DNA of 64,000 nucleotides, taken from contig NZ_JAHVDV010000010.1 in the NCBI RefSeq assembly GCF_051486985.1, positions 62,001-126,000 of the forward strand, in the 5' to 3' direction. The position numbers and the translations under genes were made by a program. The notes under the pieces were generated by a model, which saw only the letters and a list, made by a program, of their open reading frames with translations, was not told where the DNA came from and did not search any database. Positions 1-8,205 of this stretch are shown piece after piece (positions within the stretch are counted from its first letter, which is position 1; the number at the start of each line of letters is the position of its first letter). This stretch comes from CBFFRJ01 sp051486985. Its GTDB lineage: Bacteria > Pseudomonadota > Gammaproteobacteria > Enterobacterales > Enterobacteriaceae.

Positions 1-1
1 T

Positions 2-373
2 TCATATAAAATAAATGAAACCGTCTCGGTCACCACAAATTATTATTTTGAACGTGGTTTTAACATGGATGACTCAAAAAATAATGGTGAATTCTCAACC
101 CAGGAGATCCGCGCCTATGTTCCAGTCTCATTAGGCAACTCAACAATAACGCCCTATGGACGCATTGGGCTTGACCGTTGGTCTAACTGGGACTGGCGGG
201 ATGATATAGAGCGTGAAGGCCATGATTTTAACAGGGTCGGACTGCTCTACGCGTACGACTTTCAGAACGGCTTTTCTGCCTCACTTGAATACGCCTTCGA
301 ATGGCAGCACCATGATGAAGGGGATAGCGATAAGTTCCATTATGCGGGAGTGGGAATTAACTACGCATTCTGA
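2..373 (+). CDS. ompG: Outer membrane porin OmpG, C-terminal part (5' end outside window)
   Basis: The reading frame is open from base 2 and ends at 373; the start lies upstream of the window. The encoded 123 residues match the C-terminal part of E. coli OmpG closely, including a stretch reading NNGEFSTQEIRAY and the tail DSDKFHYAGVG. The last residue is Phe, as expected for a beta-barrel recognised by the Bam machinery. OmpG is a monomeric 14-stranded porin that passes mono- to trisaccharides. Downstream lies ycjW on the opposite strand, the same neighbour as in E. coli, where ompG ends a sugar-utilisation cluster. Identity is firm; only the 5' part is missing because of the window edge. Confidence 0.95.
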   Translation, partial: SYKINETVSVTTNYYFERGFNMDDSKNNGEFSTQEIRAYVPVSLGNSTITPYGRIGLDRWSNWDWRDDIEREGHDFNRVGLLYAYDFQNGFSASLEYAFEWQHHDEGDSDKFHYAGVGINYAF

Positions 374-405
374 TAAACCGTGGCGCCCTCTGGGCGCCTT
401 TGCGC

Positions 406-1413
406 TTAAATTGATTGCGATAGAAAAATGTGGGTGTCAATAATCGTGTTTTTCTGGGTGAGCTTGCCGGCAATAAGCTGGAATAAGGTTTCGCAACTTT
501 TTACGCCGAGCGCTTGCGTGGGGATTTCAATTCCCCCAGGTGGAGGATTCAGGATGAAGGAGAGCATCTCATTACCATAACCGACAACGGCAAGTTGTTT
601 AGGTATGTTGATTTTTTTATCCGCCGCCACTTTGTATAAACTCACCAGTTTTAATCCATCAGTAGCGAATACCGCATCGGGTAGCTCAGGAAGACTAAGC
701 AATTTATTTGCCGCGACCATAGCGCTTTCGTGGGTATAACCGCCATCCATTATCCAGTCATCATTTATTGAAAGAACATGGGCTTTGAGGCTTGCTTTAT
801 AACCATTTACCCGATCCACCGAAACATGATAATTCAAAGGCGCATGCAGACAGGCAATTTTTCGATGGCCGCTCTCAATCAGGGTGTTTGTCAGAATAAT
901 ACTGTCCTGATAATTGTCAGTATCGACTGAATATACGTGCTGGTACTCGCCTTCAACTTTGCCGATGACAACAACAGGAACTTCATATTTATCAAGTCTG
1001 GCAAAAAAAGATTCATCAGCCGGTGAGCTAAGCAGAATAATGCCTTTAATCATTTTTTGCTTAATTTTACTCTCGCATTTCTGCAGATCATCTTCGGTAC
1101 TTCGGGAGGTTTGTAATATGACGTCAAAGCCCTTCTCCTCAGCTTTAGCCATAATAGCGTGCAGCACTTCAGAGAAAAAAGGATTGCCTGCGGTGGTTTT
1201 TGCCGAGCGGGTGGAGATGACCATTATGGCATCGAAGCCTGAAGATGTCAGGGCGCGGGCTAATTTATTGGGCTGATATTGTAGTTCGTCTATTGCGCGC
1301 AGCACTTTTTCACGGGCTTCTGGTGAAATATTGGTTTGCTTATTGAGAACCCGCGATACCGTCGATTTTGATACGCCTGCAATACGTGCAATATCATAAA
1401 TGGTTGGTGACAT
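406..1413 (-). CDS. ycjW: LacI-family transcriptional regulator YcjW
   Basis: A 335-residue LacI/GalR repressor. Residues 1-50 form the helix-turn-helix and hinge (TIYDIARIAGVSKSTVSRVLN), followed by a periplasmic-binding-protein-like effector domain to the C-terminus. It lies between ompG and ycjX exactly as E. coli ycjW does, and in E. coli it regulates the adjacent ycj sugar cluster. It converges on ompG with a 32 bp gap. The ligand cannot be read from the sequence. Confidence 0.9.
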   Translation of the reverse strand: MSPTIYDIARIAGVSKSTVSRVLNKQTNISPEAREKVLRAIDELQYQPNKLARALTSSGFDAIMVISTRSAKTTAGNPFFSEVLHAIMAKAEEKGFDVILQTSRSTEDDLQKCESKIKQKMIKGIILLSSPADESFFARLDKYEVPVVVIGKVEGEYQHVYSVDTDNYQDSIILTNTLIESGHRKIACLHAPLNYHVSVDRVNGYKASLKAHVLSINDDWIMDGGYTHESAMVAANKLLSLPELPDAVFATDGLKLVSLYKVAADKKINIPKQLAVVGYGNEMLSFILNPPPGGIEIPTQALGVKSCETLFQLIAGKLTQKNTIIDTHIFLSQSI

Positions 1414-1563
1414 AATCCTTGAACCCCGCAGAAGCTAATGCCGCATATCTTAAGAAGTTAGATTGGGGATGACAACACAAGTTAATTGATTATCAGCAAC
1501 CTGACCCAATATCTTACCCTGTAGGTTATAATTTTTGCGAACTTCAGGCATAACGGGATGGCA

Positions 1564-2961
1564 ATGAAGCGATTTAAAAATGAACTGAGTGCGCTCGTCA
1601 ACCGGGGCATGGACCGTCATTTGCGGCTGGCAGTCACCGGTCTTAGCCGAAGCGGGAAAACGGCCTTTATTACGGCGATGGTTAATCAGTTATTAACCCT
1701 TCACGCCGGGGCGAGGTTGCCTTTACTTAGCGCCGTTCGCGAAGAGCGACTGCTGGGTGTGAAGCGCGTGCCGCAGCGGGATTTTGGTATTCCACGTTTT
1801 ACTTACGACGAAGGCCTGGCGCAGCTCTACGGTACGCCGCCCGCATGGCCGACCCCCACGCGCGGTGTGAGCGAAATTCGCCTCGCACTGCGTTTTCGCC
1901 AGCAGGATTCGCTGCTTCGCCACTTCAAAGATACTTCCACGTTATATCTCGAAATTGTGGATTACCCTGGCGAATGGCTGCTGGATCTGCCGATGCTGGC
2001 TCAGGACTATTTAAGCTGGTCAAGGCAGATGACCGGCCTGCTGCAGGGGCCGCGTAGCGACTGGTCAGCAGCGTGGCGGGAACTGGCTAACGGCTTAGAT
2101 CCGCTGGCCCCAGCTGATGAAAACCGACTCGCTGAGATTGCTGCCGCCTGGACTGATTATCTGCACCAGTGCAAACGGGAAGGGCTTCATTTCATTCAGC
2201 CCGGCCGTTTTGTGCTGCCGGGGGAGATGGCCGGCGCGCCCGCTCTGCAGTTTTTCCCGTGGCCGGACGTGGAGGGCAGTGGGGAAGCCAGGCTGGCGCA
2301 GGCAGGAAAACAGACCAACGTCGGCATGTTGCGTGAACGTTTCAATTACTACTGCGAACACGTGGTGAAAGATTTTTATAAAAACCACTTCTTACGGTTT
2401 GACCGTCAGATTGTGCTGGTGGACTGCCTGCAGCCGCTGAACAGTGGCCCCCAGGCCTTTAATGATATGCGTCTGGCGCTTACGCAGCTGATGCAAAGCT
2501 TCCATTACGGTCAGCGTACCCTCTTCAGGCGACTGTTTTCTCCCGTGATAGACAGGCTGCTGTTTGCAGCGACCAAAGCCGATCACGTGACGGTGGATCA
2601 GCATGGCAACATGGTGTCACTGCTGCAGCAACTGATTCAGGATGCCTGGCAAAACGCGGCCTTTGAAGGTATTCGCATGGAGTGTGTGGGGCTGGCCTCG
2701 GTGCAGGCCACCCAAAGCGGTCTGATTGATGTGAACGGTGAAAAGATCCCGGCGCTTCGCGGTCACCGCCTCAGCGATGGCGAACCGCTAACGGTTTATC
2801 CCGGCGAAGTACCCGCCAGACTACCGGGTCAGGCGTTCTGGGATAAACAGGGTTTTCAGTTTGAATCCTTCCGTCCTCAGGCGCTGGACGTGGATAAACC
2901 GTTGCCGCATATCCGGCTGGATGCCGCGCTGGAGTTTTTACTGGGAGATAAATTGCGATGA
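1564..2961 (+). CDS. ycjX: YcjX, DUF463 P-loop NTPase
   Basis: A 465-residue protein almost identical in pattern to E. coli YcjX. The P-loop GLSRSGKT is at residues 26-33, and family DUF463 proteins are GTP-binding stress proteins of uncertain function. I prefer ATG 1564 (MKRFKNEL) over ATG 1558, because GGGA at 1555-1558 then sits about 5 bases upstream and E. coli YcjX starts at the equivalent Met. The stop overlaps the start of ycjF (ATGA at 2958), so the two are translationally coupled. In many proteobacteria ycjXF travels with phage-shock genes, which suggests an envelope-stress role. Confidence 0.93.
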   Translation: MKRFKNELSALVNRGMDRHLRLAVTGLSRSGKTAFITAMVNQLLTLHAGARLPLLSAVREERLLGVKRVPQRDFGIPRFTYDEGLAQLYGTPPAWPTPTRGVSEIRLALRFRQQDSLLRHFKDTSTLYLEIVDYPGEWLLDLPMLAQDYLSWSRQMTGLLQGPRSDWSAAWRELANGLDPLAPADENRLAEIAAAWTDYLHQCKREGLHFIQPGRFVLPGEMAGAPALQFFPWPDVEGSGEARLAQAGKQTNVGMLRERFNYYCEHVVKDFYKNHFLRFDRQIVLVDCLQPLNSGPQAFNDMRLALTQLMQSFHYGQRTLFRRLFSPVIDRLLFAATKADHVTVDQHGNMVSLLQQLIQDAWQNAAFEGIRMECVGLASVQATQSGLIDVNGEKIPALRGHRLSDGEPLTVYPGEVPARLPGQAFWDKQGFQFESFRPQALDVDKPLPHIRLDAALEFLLGDKLR

Positions 2962-4007
2962 CCGAACCACTAAAACCGCGTATTGATTTTGCCGGACCGC
3001 TGGAAGAAGAAAGCCATGTCCAGTTTAAGGCCGCACAGACTTTTGGGGCGGAGCAGGCTGAACATTTTTCTCCCGTTCGCGCTGAAGAGAGATCGGAAGA
3101 GGGGCCGGCTGAGGCCATCGTTGCCTCTGCGCTTCGCCCCAAACGCAGCCTGTGGCGCAAAATGGTCTTTGCCGGTGTGGCATTGCTGGGGGCAAGCGTC
3201 GTCGGGCAGGGGGTGCAGTGGGCAATAAATGCCTGGCAGACGCAGGACTGGGTGGCGATGGGAGGATGTGCCGCCGGGGCATTGATCATCGGCGCCGGGG
3301 CGGGTTCCATTGCAACGGAGTGGCGACGCCTGTGGCGTTTACGCCAGCGGGCGCATGCGCGGGATGACGCCCGCGAACTGCTTCATAGTCATGGGAGCGG
3401 AAAAGGACGTGCTTTTTGTGAACATCTGGCGCGCCAGGCGGGTATCGATCATGCTCACCCGGCACTGCAACGCTGGTATGCCGCTATCCATGAAACCCAG
3501 AACGATCGTGAAGTCGTCTCGCTTTATGCCCATCTTGTTCAGCCGGTGCTCGACAGTCAGGCACGGCGGGAAATCAGTCGTTCGGCCGCTGAGTCAACCA
3601 TGATGATTGCCGTCAGCCCGCTGGCGCTGGTCGACATGGCATTTATTGCCTGGCGTAATTTACGCCTCATCAACCGTATTGCTGCGCTTTACGGCATTGA
3701 ACTTGGCTACTACAGCCGACTGCGATTGTTCCGCCTGGTACTGCTGAACATTGCTTTTGCGGGTGCCAGTGAGATGGTGCGTGAGGTGGGACTGGACTGG
3801 ATGTCGCAGGATCTGGCTGCACGATTATCTGCCCGTGCTGCGCAGGGGATCGGTGCCGGATTACTCACCGCACGGCTGGGTATTAAAGCCATGGAGCTCT
3901 GCCGACCGCTTCCCTGGATGGACGATGATAAACCGCGTCTGGGCGATTTCCGGCGCGAGCTTATCGTGCAGGTCAAAGAGACGTTACAGAAGAGTAAGAG
4001 TACATAA
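2958..4007 (+). CDS. ycjF: YcjF, DUF697 inner membrane protein
   Basis: A 349-residue protein. The N-terminal ~65 residues are polar, then two hydrophobic segments follow at about residues 69-94 and 99-123, and a C-terminal DUF697 domain is rich in small residues (GIGAGLLTARLG). Its ATG overlaps the ycjX stop by four bases. An intrinsic terminator lies immediately downstream at 4013-4052, so ycjXF ends as a unit before tyrR. Function is unknown beyond the association with the stress NTPase YcjX. Confidence 0.92.
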   Translation: MTEPLKPRIDFAGPLEEESHVQFKAAQTFGAEQAEHFSPVRAEERSEEGPAEAIVASALRPKRSLWRKMVFAGVALLGASVVGQGVQWAINAWQTQDWVAMGGCAAGALIIGAGAGSIATEWRRLWRLRQRAHARDDARELLHSHGSGKGRAFCEHLARQAGIDHAHPALQRWYAAIHETQNDREVVSLYAHLVQPVLDSQARREISRSAAESTMMIAVSPLALVDMAFIAWRNLRLINRIAALYGIELGYYSRLRLFRLVLLNIAFAGASEMVREVGLDWMSQDLAARLSARAAQGIGAGLLTARLGIKAMELCRPLPWMDDDKPRLGDFRRELIVQVKETLQKSKST

Positions 4008-4012
4008 GCCGC

Positions 4013-4052
4013 GGCGCTGCCCATTTCACTTTACGGCGCAGCGCCCGTTTTT
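4013..4052 (+). terminator. Intrinsic terminator of ycjXF
   Basis: Arms GGCGCTGC (4013-4020) and GCAGCGCC (4038-4045) pair perfectly and are followed by CGTTTTT, six bases after the ycjF stop. It separates ycjXF from the tyrR transcription unit. Confidence 0.8.
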
Positions 4053-4061
4053 CCAGCAAAC

Positions 4062-4079
4062 TGTCAATATTTGTTGACA
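4062..4079 (+). promoter_or_regulatory. TyrR box upstream of tyrR
   Basis: TGTCAATATTTGTTGACA is a perfect dyad (TGTCAA-N6-TTGACA) that fits the TyrR operator pattern TGTAAA-N6-TTTACA with the same spacing. It lies 71 bases before the tyrR start codon. Autoregulation of tyrR is known in E. coli, so this is probably the autoregulatory site. Confidence 0.75.
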
Positions 4080-4149
4080 GACATCTTCCTGCCAGCCTGT
4101 AACTGACATATCATCGCGGCATCAGTGGTTAATGTAGGGTGAAATTTCC

Positions 4150-5691
4150 ATGCGTCTTGAAGTATTTTGTGAAGACCGGCTGGGTCTGACTCGCGAACTC
4201 CTTGATTTACTGGTGTTACGCGGTATCGACTTACGTGGCATTGAGATCGATCCTATCGGGCGAATCTACCTTAATTTCGCGGCGCTGGCCTTTGATGCAT
4301 TCAGCAGTTTAATGGCTGAAATCCGGCGCATCCCTGGCGTCACTGATGTGCGCACAGTCCTCTGGATGCCCTCCGAACGTGAGCACCGCGCCATGAGTGC
4401 GGTACTTGAAGCCTTACCGGAGCCGGTACTGTCGCTGGACATGAAAAGTAAAATCGAACTGGCTAACCCCGCCAGCAGCCAGTTGTTTGGTCAGGATCAG
4501 GATAAGCTGCGCAACTTTAACGCCACACAGCTTATCTCGGGTTTTAACTTTACCCGTTGGCTTGAAAGCAATCCTCACCTCTCCCAGAGCGAGCATGTCG
4601 CGATTAATGGGCAGAACTTCCTGATGGAGATAACCCCGGTGCACCTGGAAGGGGAAACCGGTGAATCCGTACTTACAGGTGCGGTGGTGATGCTGCGTTC
4701 TACCGCCAGGATGGGTCGCCAGTTGCAGAACCTTTCTCAGCAGGATCTGAGCGCTTTCAGCCAGATTGTGGCGGTCAGCCCAAGGATGCGTCAGGTACTT
4801 GAGCAGGCCCGTAAGCTGGCCAATCTTACTGCGCCTTTGCTCATTGTAGGCGATACCGGTACCGGAAAAGATCTGCTTGCCCATGCCTGCCACCTCGCCA
4901 GCCCGCGCGCGGCAAAACCCTATCTCGCCCTGAACTGCGCCTCAATTCCGGAAGATGCTGTTGAAAGCGAGCTTTTTGGTCATGCGCCGGAAGGCAAAAA
5001 GGGATTCTTTGAGCAGGCAAACGGTGGTTCCGTGCTGCTTGATGAGATCGGTGAAATGTCACCGCGGATGCAGGTTAAACTACTGCGTTTCCTGAATGAC
5101 GGGACCTTCCGCCGGGTAGGTGAAGATCATGAAGTCCACGTTGATGTGCGCGTGATTTGCGCGACCCAGCGTAATCTGGTGGATCTCGTGCAAAAAGGGG
5201 TGTTCCGCGAAGATCTCTATTACCGTCTGAATGTCCTGACCCTCAATTTACCGCCTCTGCGTGACCGTCCGCAGGACATCATGCCGCTGACGGAGCTGTT
5301 TGTGGCCCGTTTTGCTGATGAGCAGGGCGTACCGCGTCCGAAACTTGCGCATGAACTGAATCAGGTCCTGAGCCGTTATAACTGGCCGGGTAACGTTCGT
5401 CAGCTGAAGAACGCTGTCTACCGTGCGCTGACCCAGCTCGAAGGCTATGAACTGCGACCCCAGGACATCCTGTTACCGGATTACGATGCCGCGACCCTGG
5501 CCGTCGGCGAGGAGGCGATGGAAGGCACGCTGGATGAGATAACCAGTCGCTTTGAGCGCTCGGTCCTTATTCAGCTTTACAGTAATTTCCCAAGCACGCG
5601 TAAACTGGCAAAACGTCTGGGCGTGTCGCATACGGCGATTGCCAATAAGCTGCGGGAATATGGCTTAAGTCAGAAGAAGGGCGAGGAGTAA
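4150..5691 (+). CDS. tyrR: Transcriptional regulator TyrR
   Basis: A 513-residue regulator of aromatic amino acid biosynthesis and transport. It has an N-terminal ACT domain (about 1-75), a PAS domain (about 78-150), and an AAA+ ATPase core with Walker A GDTGTGKD near residue 235 and Walker B VLLDEIGEM near 297. A C-terminal helix-turn-helix contains STRKLAKRLGVSHTAIANKL. As in E. coli TyrR, the GAFTGA sigma-54 loop is absent and is replaced by the APEGKKGFF region, so it acts on sigma-70 promoters. Start ATG 4150 follows AGGGTGAAATTTCC. It is monocistronic, between two hairpins. Confidence 0.96.
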   Translation: MRLEVFCEDRLGLTRELLDLLVLRGIDLRGIEIDPIGRIYLNFAALAFDAFSSLMAEIRRIPGVTDVRTVLWMPSEREHRAMSAVLEALPEPVLSLDMKSKIELANPASSQLFGQDQDKLRNFNATQLISGFNFTRWLESNPHLSQSEHVAINGQNFLMEITPVHLEGETGESVLTGAVVMLRSTARMGRQLQNLSQQDLSAFSQIVAVSPRMRQVLEQARKLANLTAPLLIVGDTGTGKDLLAHACHLASPRAAKPYLALNCASIPEDAVESELFGHAPEGKKGFFEQANGGSVLLDEIGEMSPRMQVKLLRFLNDGTFRRVGEDHEVHVDVRVICATQRNLVDLVQKGVFREDLYYRLNVLTLNLPPLRDRPQDIMPLTELFVARFADEQGVPRPKLAHELNQVLSRYNWPGNVRQLKNAVYRALTQLEGYELRPQDILLPDYDAATLAVGEEAMEGTLDEITSRFERSVLIQLYSNFPSTRKLAKRLGVSHTAIANKLREYGLSQKKGEE

Positions 5692-5697
5692 AACTGT

Positions 5698-5719
5698 GCC
5701 CGGTAATGGCTTACCGGGC
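5698..5719. terminator. Bidirectional hairpin between tyrR and tpx
   Basis: Nine-base arms GCCCGGTAA and TTACCGGGC close a four-base loop between the convergent tyrR and tpx genes. On the minus strand the hairpin is followed by CACAGTTTTA, a weak U-tract; on the plus strand there is none. Confidence 0.6.
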
Positions 5720-5730
5720 AACGGGTGAGA

Positions 5731-6237
5731 TTACGCCTTCAGCACGTTCAGTGCAGAGGCGTAGTCTGGTTCATTAGTGATTTCATTAACCAGTTGGCTG
5801 AAGATCACATTGTCATTCTCATCAATTACCACCACGGCGCGCGCGGCAAGGCCTTTAAGTGCGCCTTCGGCGATGCCAACGCCATAGTCTTCGAGAAACT
5901 CCGGGTTGCGCAGGGTAGAGAGAGTAATGACATTGCTCAGGCCTTCAGCGCCGCAGAAGCGGGACTGGGCGAACGGCAGGTCTGCAGAAATGCACAGCAC
6001 TACGGTGTCATTAATTTCGGTCGCCAGTTCGTTGAACTTGCGAACGGAGGCGGCGCAGACGCCGGTATCGATGCTTGGGAAAATATTCAGCACTTTACGT
6101 TTACCGGCAAACTGACTTAATGCAACGTCTGACAGATCTTTTGCGACCAGTGAAAACGCGGCAGCTTTGCTACCGGTTGCCGGGATCTGGCCTGCGACGG
6201 AAACTGGATTACCCTGGAAATGAACAAGCTGTGACAT
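5731..6237 (-). CDS. tpx: Thiol peroxidase Tpx
   Basis: A 168-residue atypical 2-Cys peroxiredoxin. The peroxidatic Cys61 lies in PSIDTGVCAASVR and the resolving Cys95 in SRFCGAEGLSN. It reduces hydrogen and alkyl peroxides with thioredoxin as reductant; the family localises to periplasm and/or cytoplasm according to source, and no signal peptide is visible here. The gene converges on tyrR and diverges from ycjG, as in E. coli. Confidence 0.97.
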   Translation of the reverse strand: MSQLVHFQGNPVSVAGQIPATGSKAAAFSLVAKDLSDVALSQFAGKRKVLNIFPSIDTGVCAASVRKFNELATEINDTVVLCISADLPFAQSRFCGAEGLSNVITLSTLRNPEFLEDYGVGIAEGALKGLAARAVVVIDENDNVIFSQLVNEITNEPDYASALNVLKA

Positions 6238-6352
6238 ATATCTTCCTGTTTACATATAGTTAACTTCGGCGCTAGTTTATGCTGAAAGCAAGGAACACGG
6301 CAATGCCATTTTCGCCACTATACTCGTAAGGACAACGCCACAGGAGTAAGGG

Positions 6353-7327
6353 ATGAGAAGTGTGAAGGTGTACGAAGAAACCTGGCCGTTACATTCGCCA
6401 TTTGTTATCTCGCGCGGCAGCCGTAACGAAGCGCGGGTAGTGGTTGTGGAGCTGGAAGAAGATGGCGTAAAGGCAGTGGGTGAGTGTACACCCTATCCCC
6501 GATATGGTGAAAGCGAGGCCTCGGTTATCGCGCAAATCATGACCCATATTGCTCGTCTGGAAAACAACCTCAGTCGTGATGAATTGCAGACGTTATTGCC
6601 GCCGGGTGCCGCGCGCAATGCCGTTGACTGCGCGCTCTGGGATCTGGAGGCCCGCCGTCTCAATCAGTCTCTGGTTGCCCGTACAGGGGTGGTATTACCC
6701 CCGGTGGTGACGACGGCGCAAACCGTAGTCATTGGCACGCCGGATCAAATGGCGGCAAGTGCTGCAGCGCTGGTGGAAACCGGTGCCAGGCTGCTTAAAG
6801 TCAAACTTGACGATCACCTTATCAGCGAAAGAATGGTGGCTATCCGCGCCGCTGCCCCCGATGCGACAATAATCGTTGATGCGAATGAAGCCTGGCATAG
6901 CGAGGGGCTGGCCGCGCGCTGCCAGCTGCTGGCGGATCTGGGGGTGGCGATGCTGGAGCAGCCACTGCCGGTGGCTGAAGATGACGCGCTGGCGAATTTC
7001 ATCCATCCGCTTCCCATTTGCGCTGATGAGAGTTGCCATACACGCGCAGACTTACCGCGACTGGTGGGCCGTTATGACATGGTCAACATCAAACTCGACA
7101 AAACCGGCGGGCTTACGGAAGCACTGGCGCTTGCCGACGACGCTCGCGCCCGCGGGTTCGGTTTAATGCTCGGCTGCATGATCTGCACTTCACGCGCCAT
7201 CAGCGCTGCGCTTCCGCTTGCTGCTGATGTTCGTTTTGCCGATCTTGACGGACCGACCTGGCTTGCGGTGGACGTCGAGCCCGCGCTGCGCTTCACGCCT
7301 GGTCAGCTTCATCTGTCGGCGTTGTGA
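6353..7327 (+). CDS. ycjG: L-Ala-D/L-Glu epimerase
   Basis: A 324-residue enolase-superfamily enzyme of the muconate-lactonizing subgroup. All expected catalytic residues are visible: Lys149 and Lys151 (KVK), metal ligands Asp176, Glu202 and Asp225, and Lys247. It epimerises L-Ala-D-Glu released from murein peptides to L-Ala-L-Glu for reuse. It converges on mpaA with a 19-base 3' overlap; MpaA makes the upstream product, so the pair acts in murein peptide recycling. RBS AGGAGTAAGGG precedes the ATG. Confidence 0.95.
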   Translation: MRSVKVYEETWPLHSPFVISRGSRNEARVVVVELEEDGVKAVGECTPYPRYGESEASVIAQIMTHIARLENNLSRDELQTLLPPGAARNAVDCALWDLEARRLNQSLVARTGVVLPPVVTTAQTVVIGTPDQMAASAAALVETGARLLKVKLDDHLISERMVAIRAAAPDATIIVDANEAWHSEGLAARCQLLADLGVAMLEQPLPVAEDDALANFIHPLPICADESCHTRADLPRLVGRYDMVNIKLDKTGGLTEALALADDARARGFGLMLGCMICTSRAISAALPLAADVRFADLDGPTWLAVDVEPALRFTPGQLHLSAL

Positions 7328-8022
7328 TGTAAGAGGGCGATCATCGCACCGAGATATTTCTCGCTGGCTTCATCAGCCGAAACCGGCGGGAACTCAAGGG
7401 TAATACAGTGCAGTTGCATATCGGCACACCAGCTGCCGAAGGAGCCTGGGGTTTCGTAGCCAACGCTGGTCACCAGTGGCAGGGCAAACTGTGTTGACAG
7501 CCACTGGCCGAGTGCACTGCGGCGGGGATCTTCCACACATCCCAGCGGATCGTGAAAAGAGACCACCCAGGCCGGGCGGATGCGATGGATAAGCCGGCAA
7601 AGGGCCTGCGTTTCAGGCTCTGAACCGGGATGTTCACCCGTTGATAACACGACATCCCGTTCGGTTGCCGCACTGTTCCAGCGGTAGACGGTCTCACCCG
7701 CTTTCCAGTTTGCCGCCGGGAAGTTTCGGTTCAGGTCAACACCGCTGGCACTGGCTCTTAGTCCTAACTGGCAGCCATCGGGATTAACGGCCAGTACCAC
7801 ATGATGGCGTCGAAGTTCTGGTTTGAGTGTCCGCAGGGCGCAGGAGAGGGTGACCACAGACGAATTTTCGTCACCGTGAGTACCCGCAATAATCAGCCCA
7901 CTGGCATGCGACGCCTCTGCAGCCGGGAACCAGATAAGGGGGGCCCCTAACAATGAGTGGCCATAGATATCGCTCCCCGAAGGGAAAGCACCGCGTTCCT
8001 GACGTGGTCGTGAGACGGGCAT
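7309..8022 (-). CDS. mpaA: Murein peptide amidase A
   Basis: A 237-residue M14-type zinc carboxypeptidase that cleaves the gamma-D-Glu-diaminopimelate bond in murein tripeptide. Zinc ligands His49 and Glu52 lie in AGTHGDEN, followed by NPDG, DLNRNF, SFHDPLG and a C-terminal TLEFPP carrying the catalytic Glu. I chose ATG 8022 (MPVSRPR) rather than ATG 8049, because AAGGA sits just upstream and E. coli MpaA begins at this point. The 3' end overlaps ycjG by 19 bases. Confidence 0.92.
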   Translation of the reverse strand: MPVSRPRQERGAFPSGSDIYGHSLLGAPLIWFPAAEASHASGLIIAGTHGDENSSVVTLSCALRTLKPELRRHHVVLAVNPDGCQLGLRASASGVDLNRNFPAANWKAGETVYRWNSAATERDVVLSTGEHPGSEPETQALCRLIHRIRPAWVVSFHDPLGCVEDPRRSALGQWLSTQFALPLVTSVGYETPGSFGSWCADMQLHCITLEFPPVSADEASEKYLGAMIALLHHNADR

Positions 8023-8205
8023 AGGTTTCCTTGAGTTAAGTGCAGTCATAGTAAGTGTTAAGCATTTTGTTCAACCCGGCAACGTGCAGGGCGGGTATAA
8101 ACAGGATTACTGTCAACATTCCGTTGACTTGAATTTGCATTCCTTCTTTTTAAAACAAATAATTACCGCATCTTTCGCTTTGCTACAAAACTAAAAGGGG
8201 ATCAC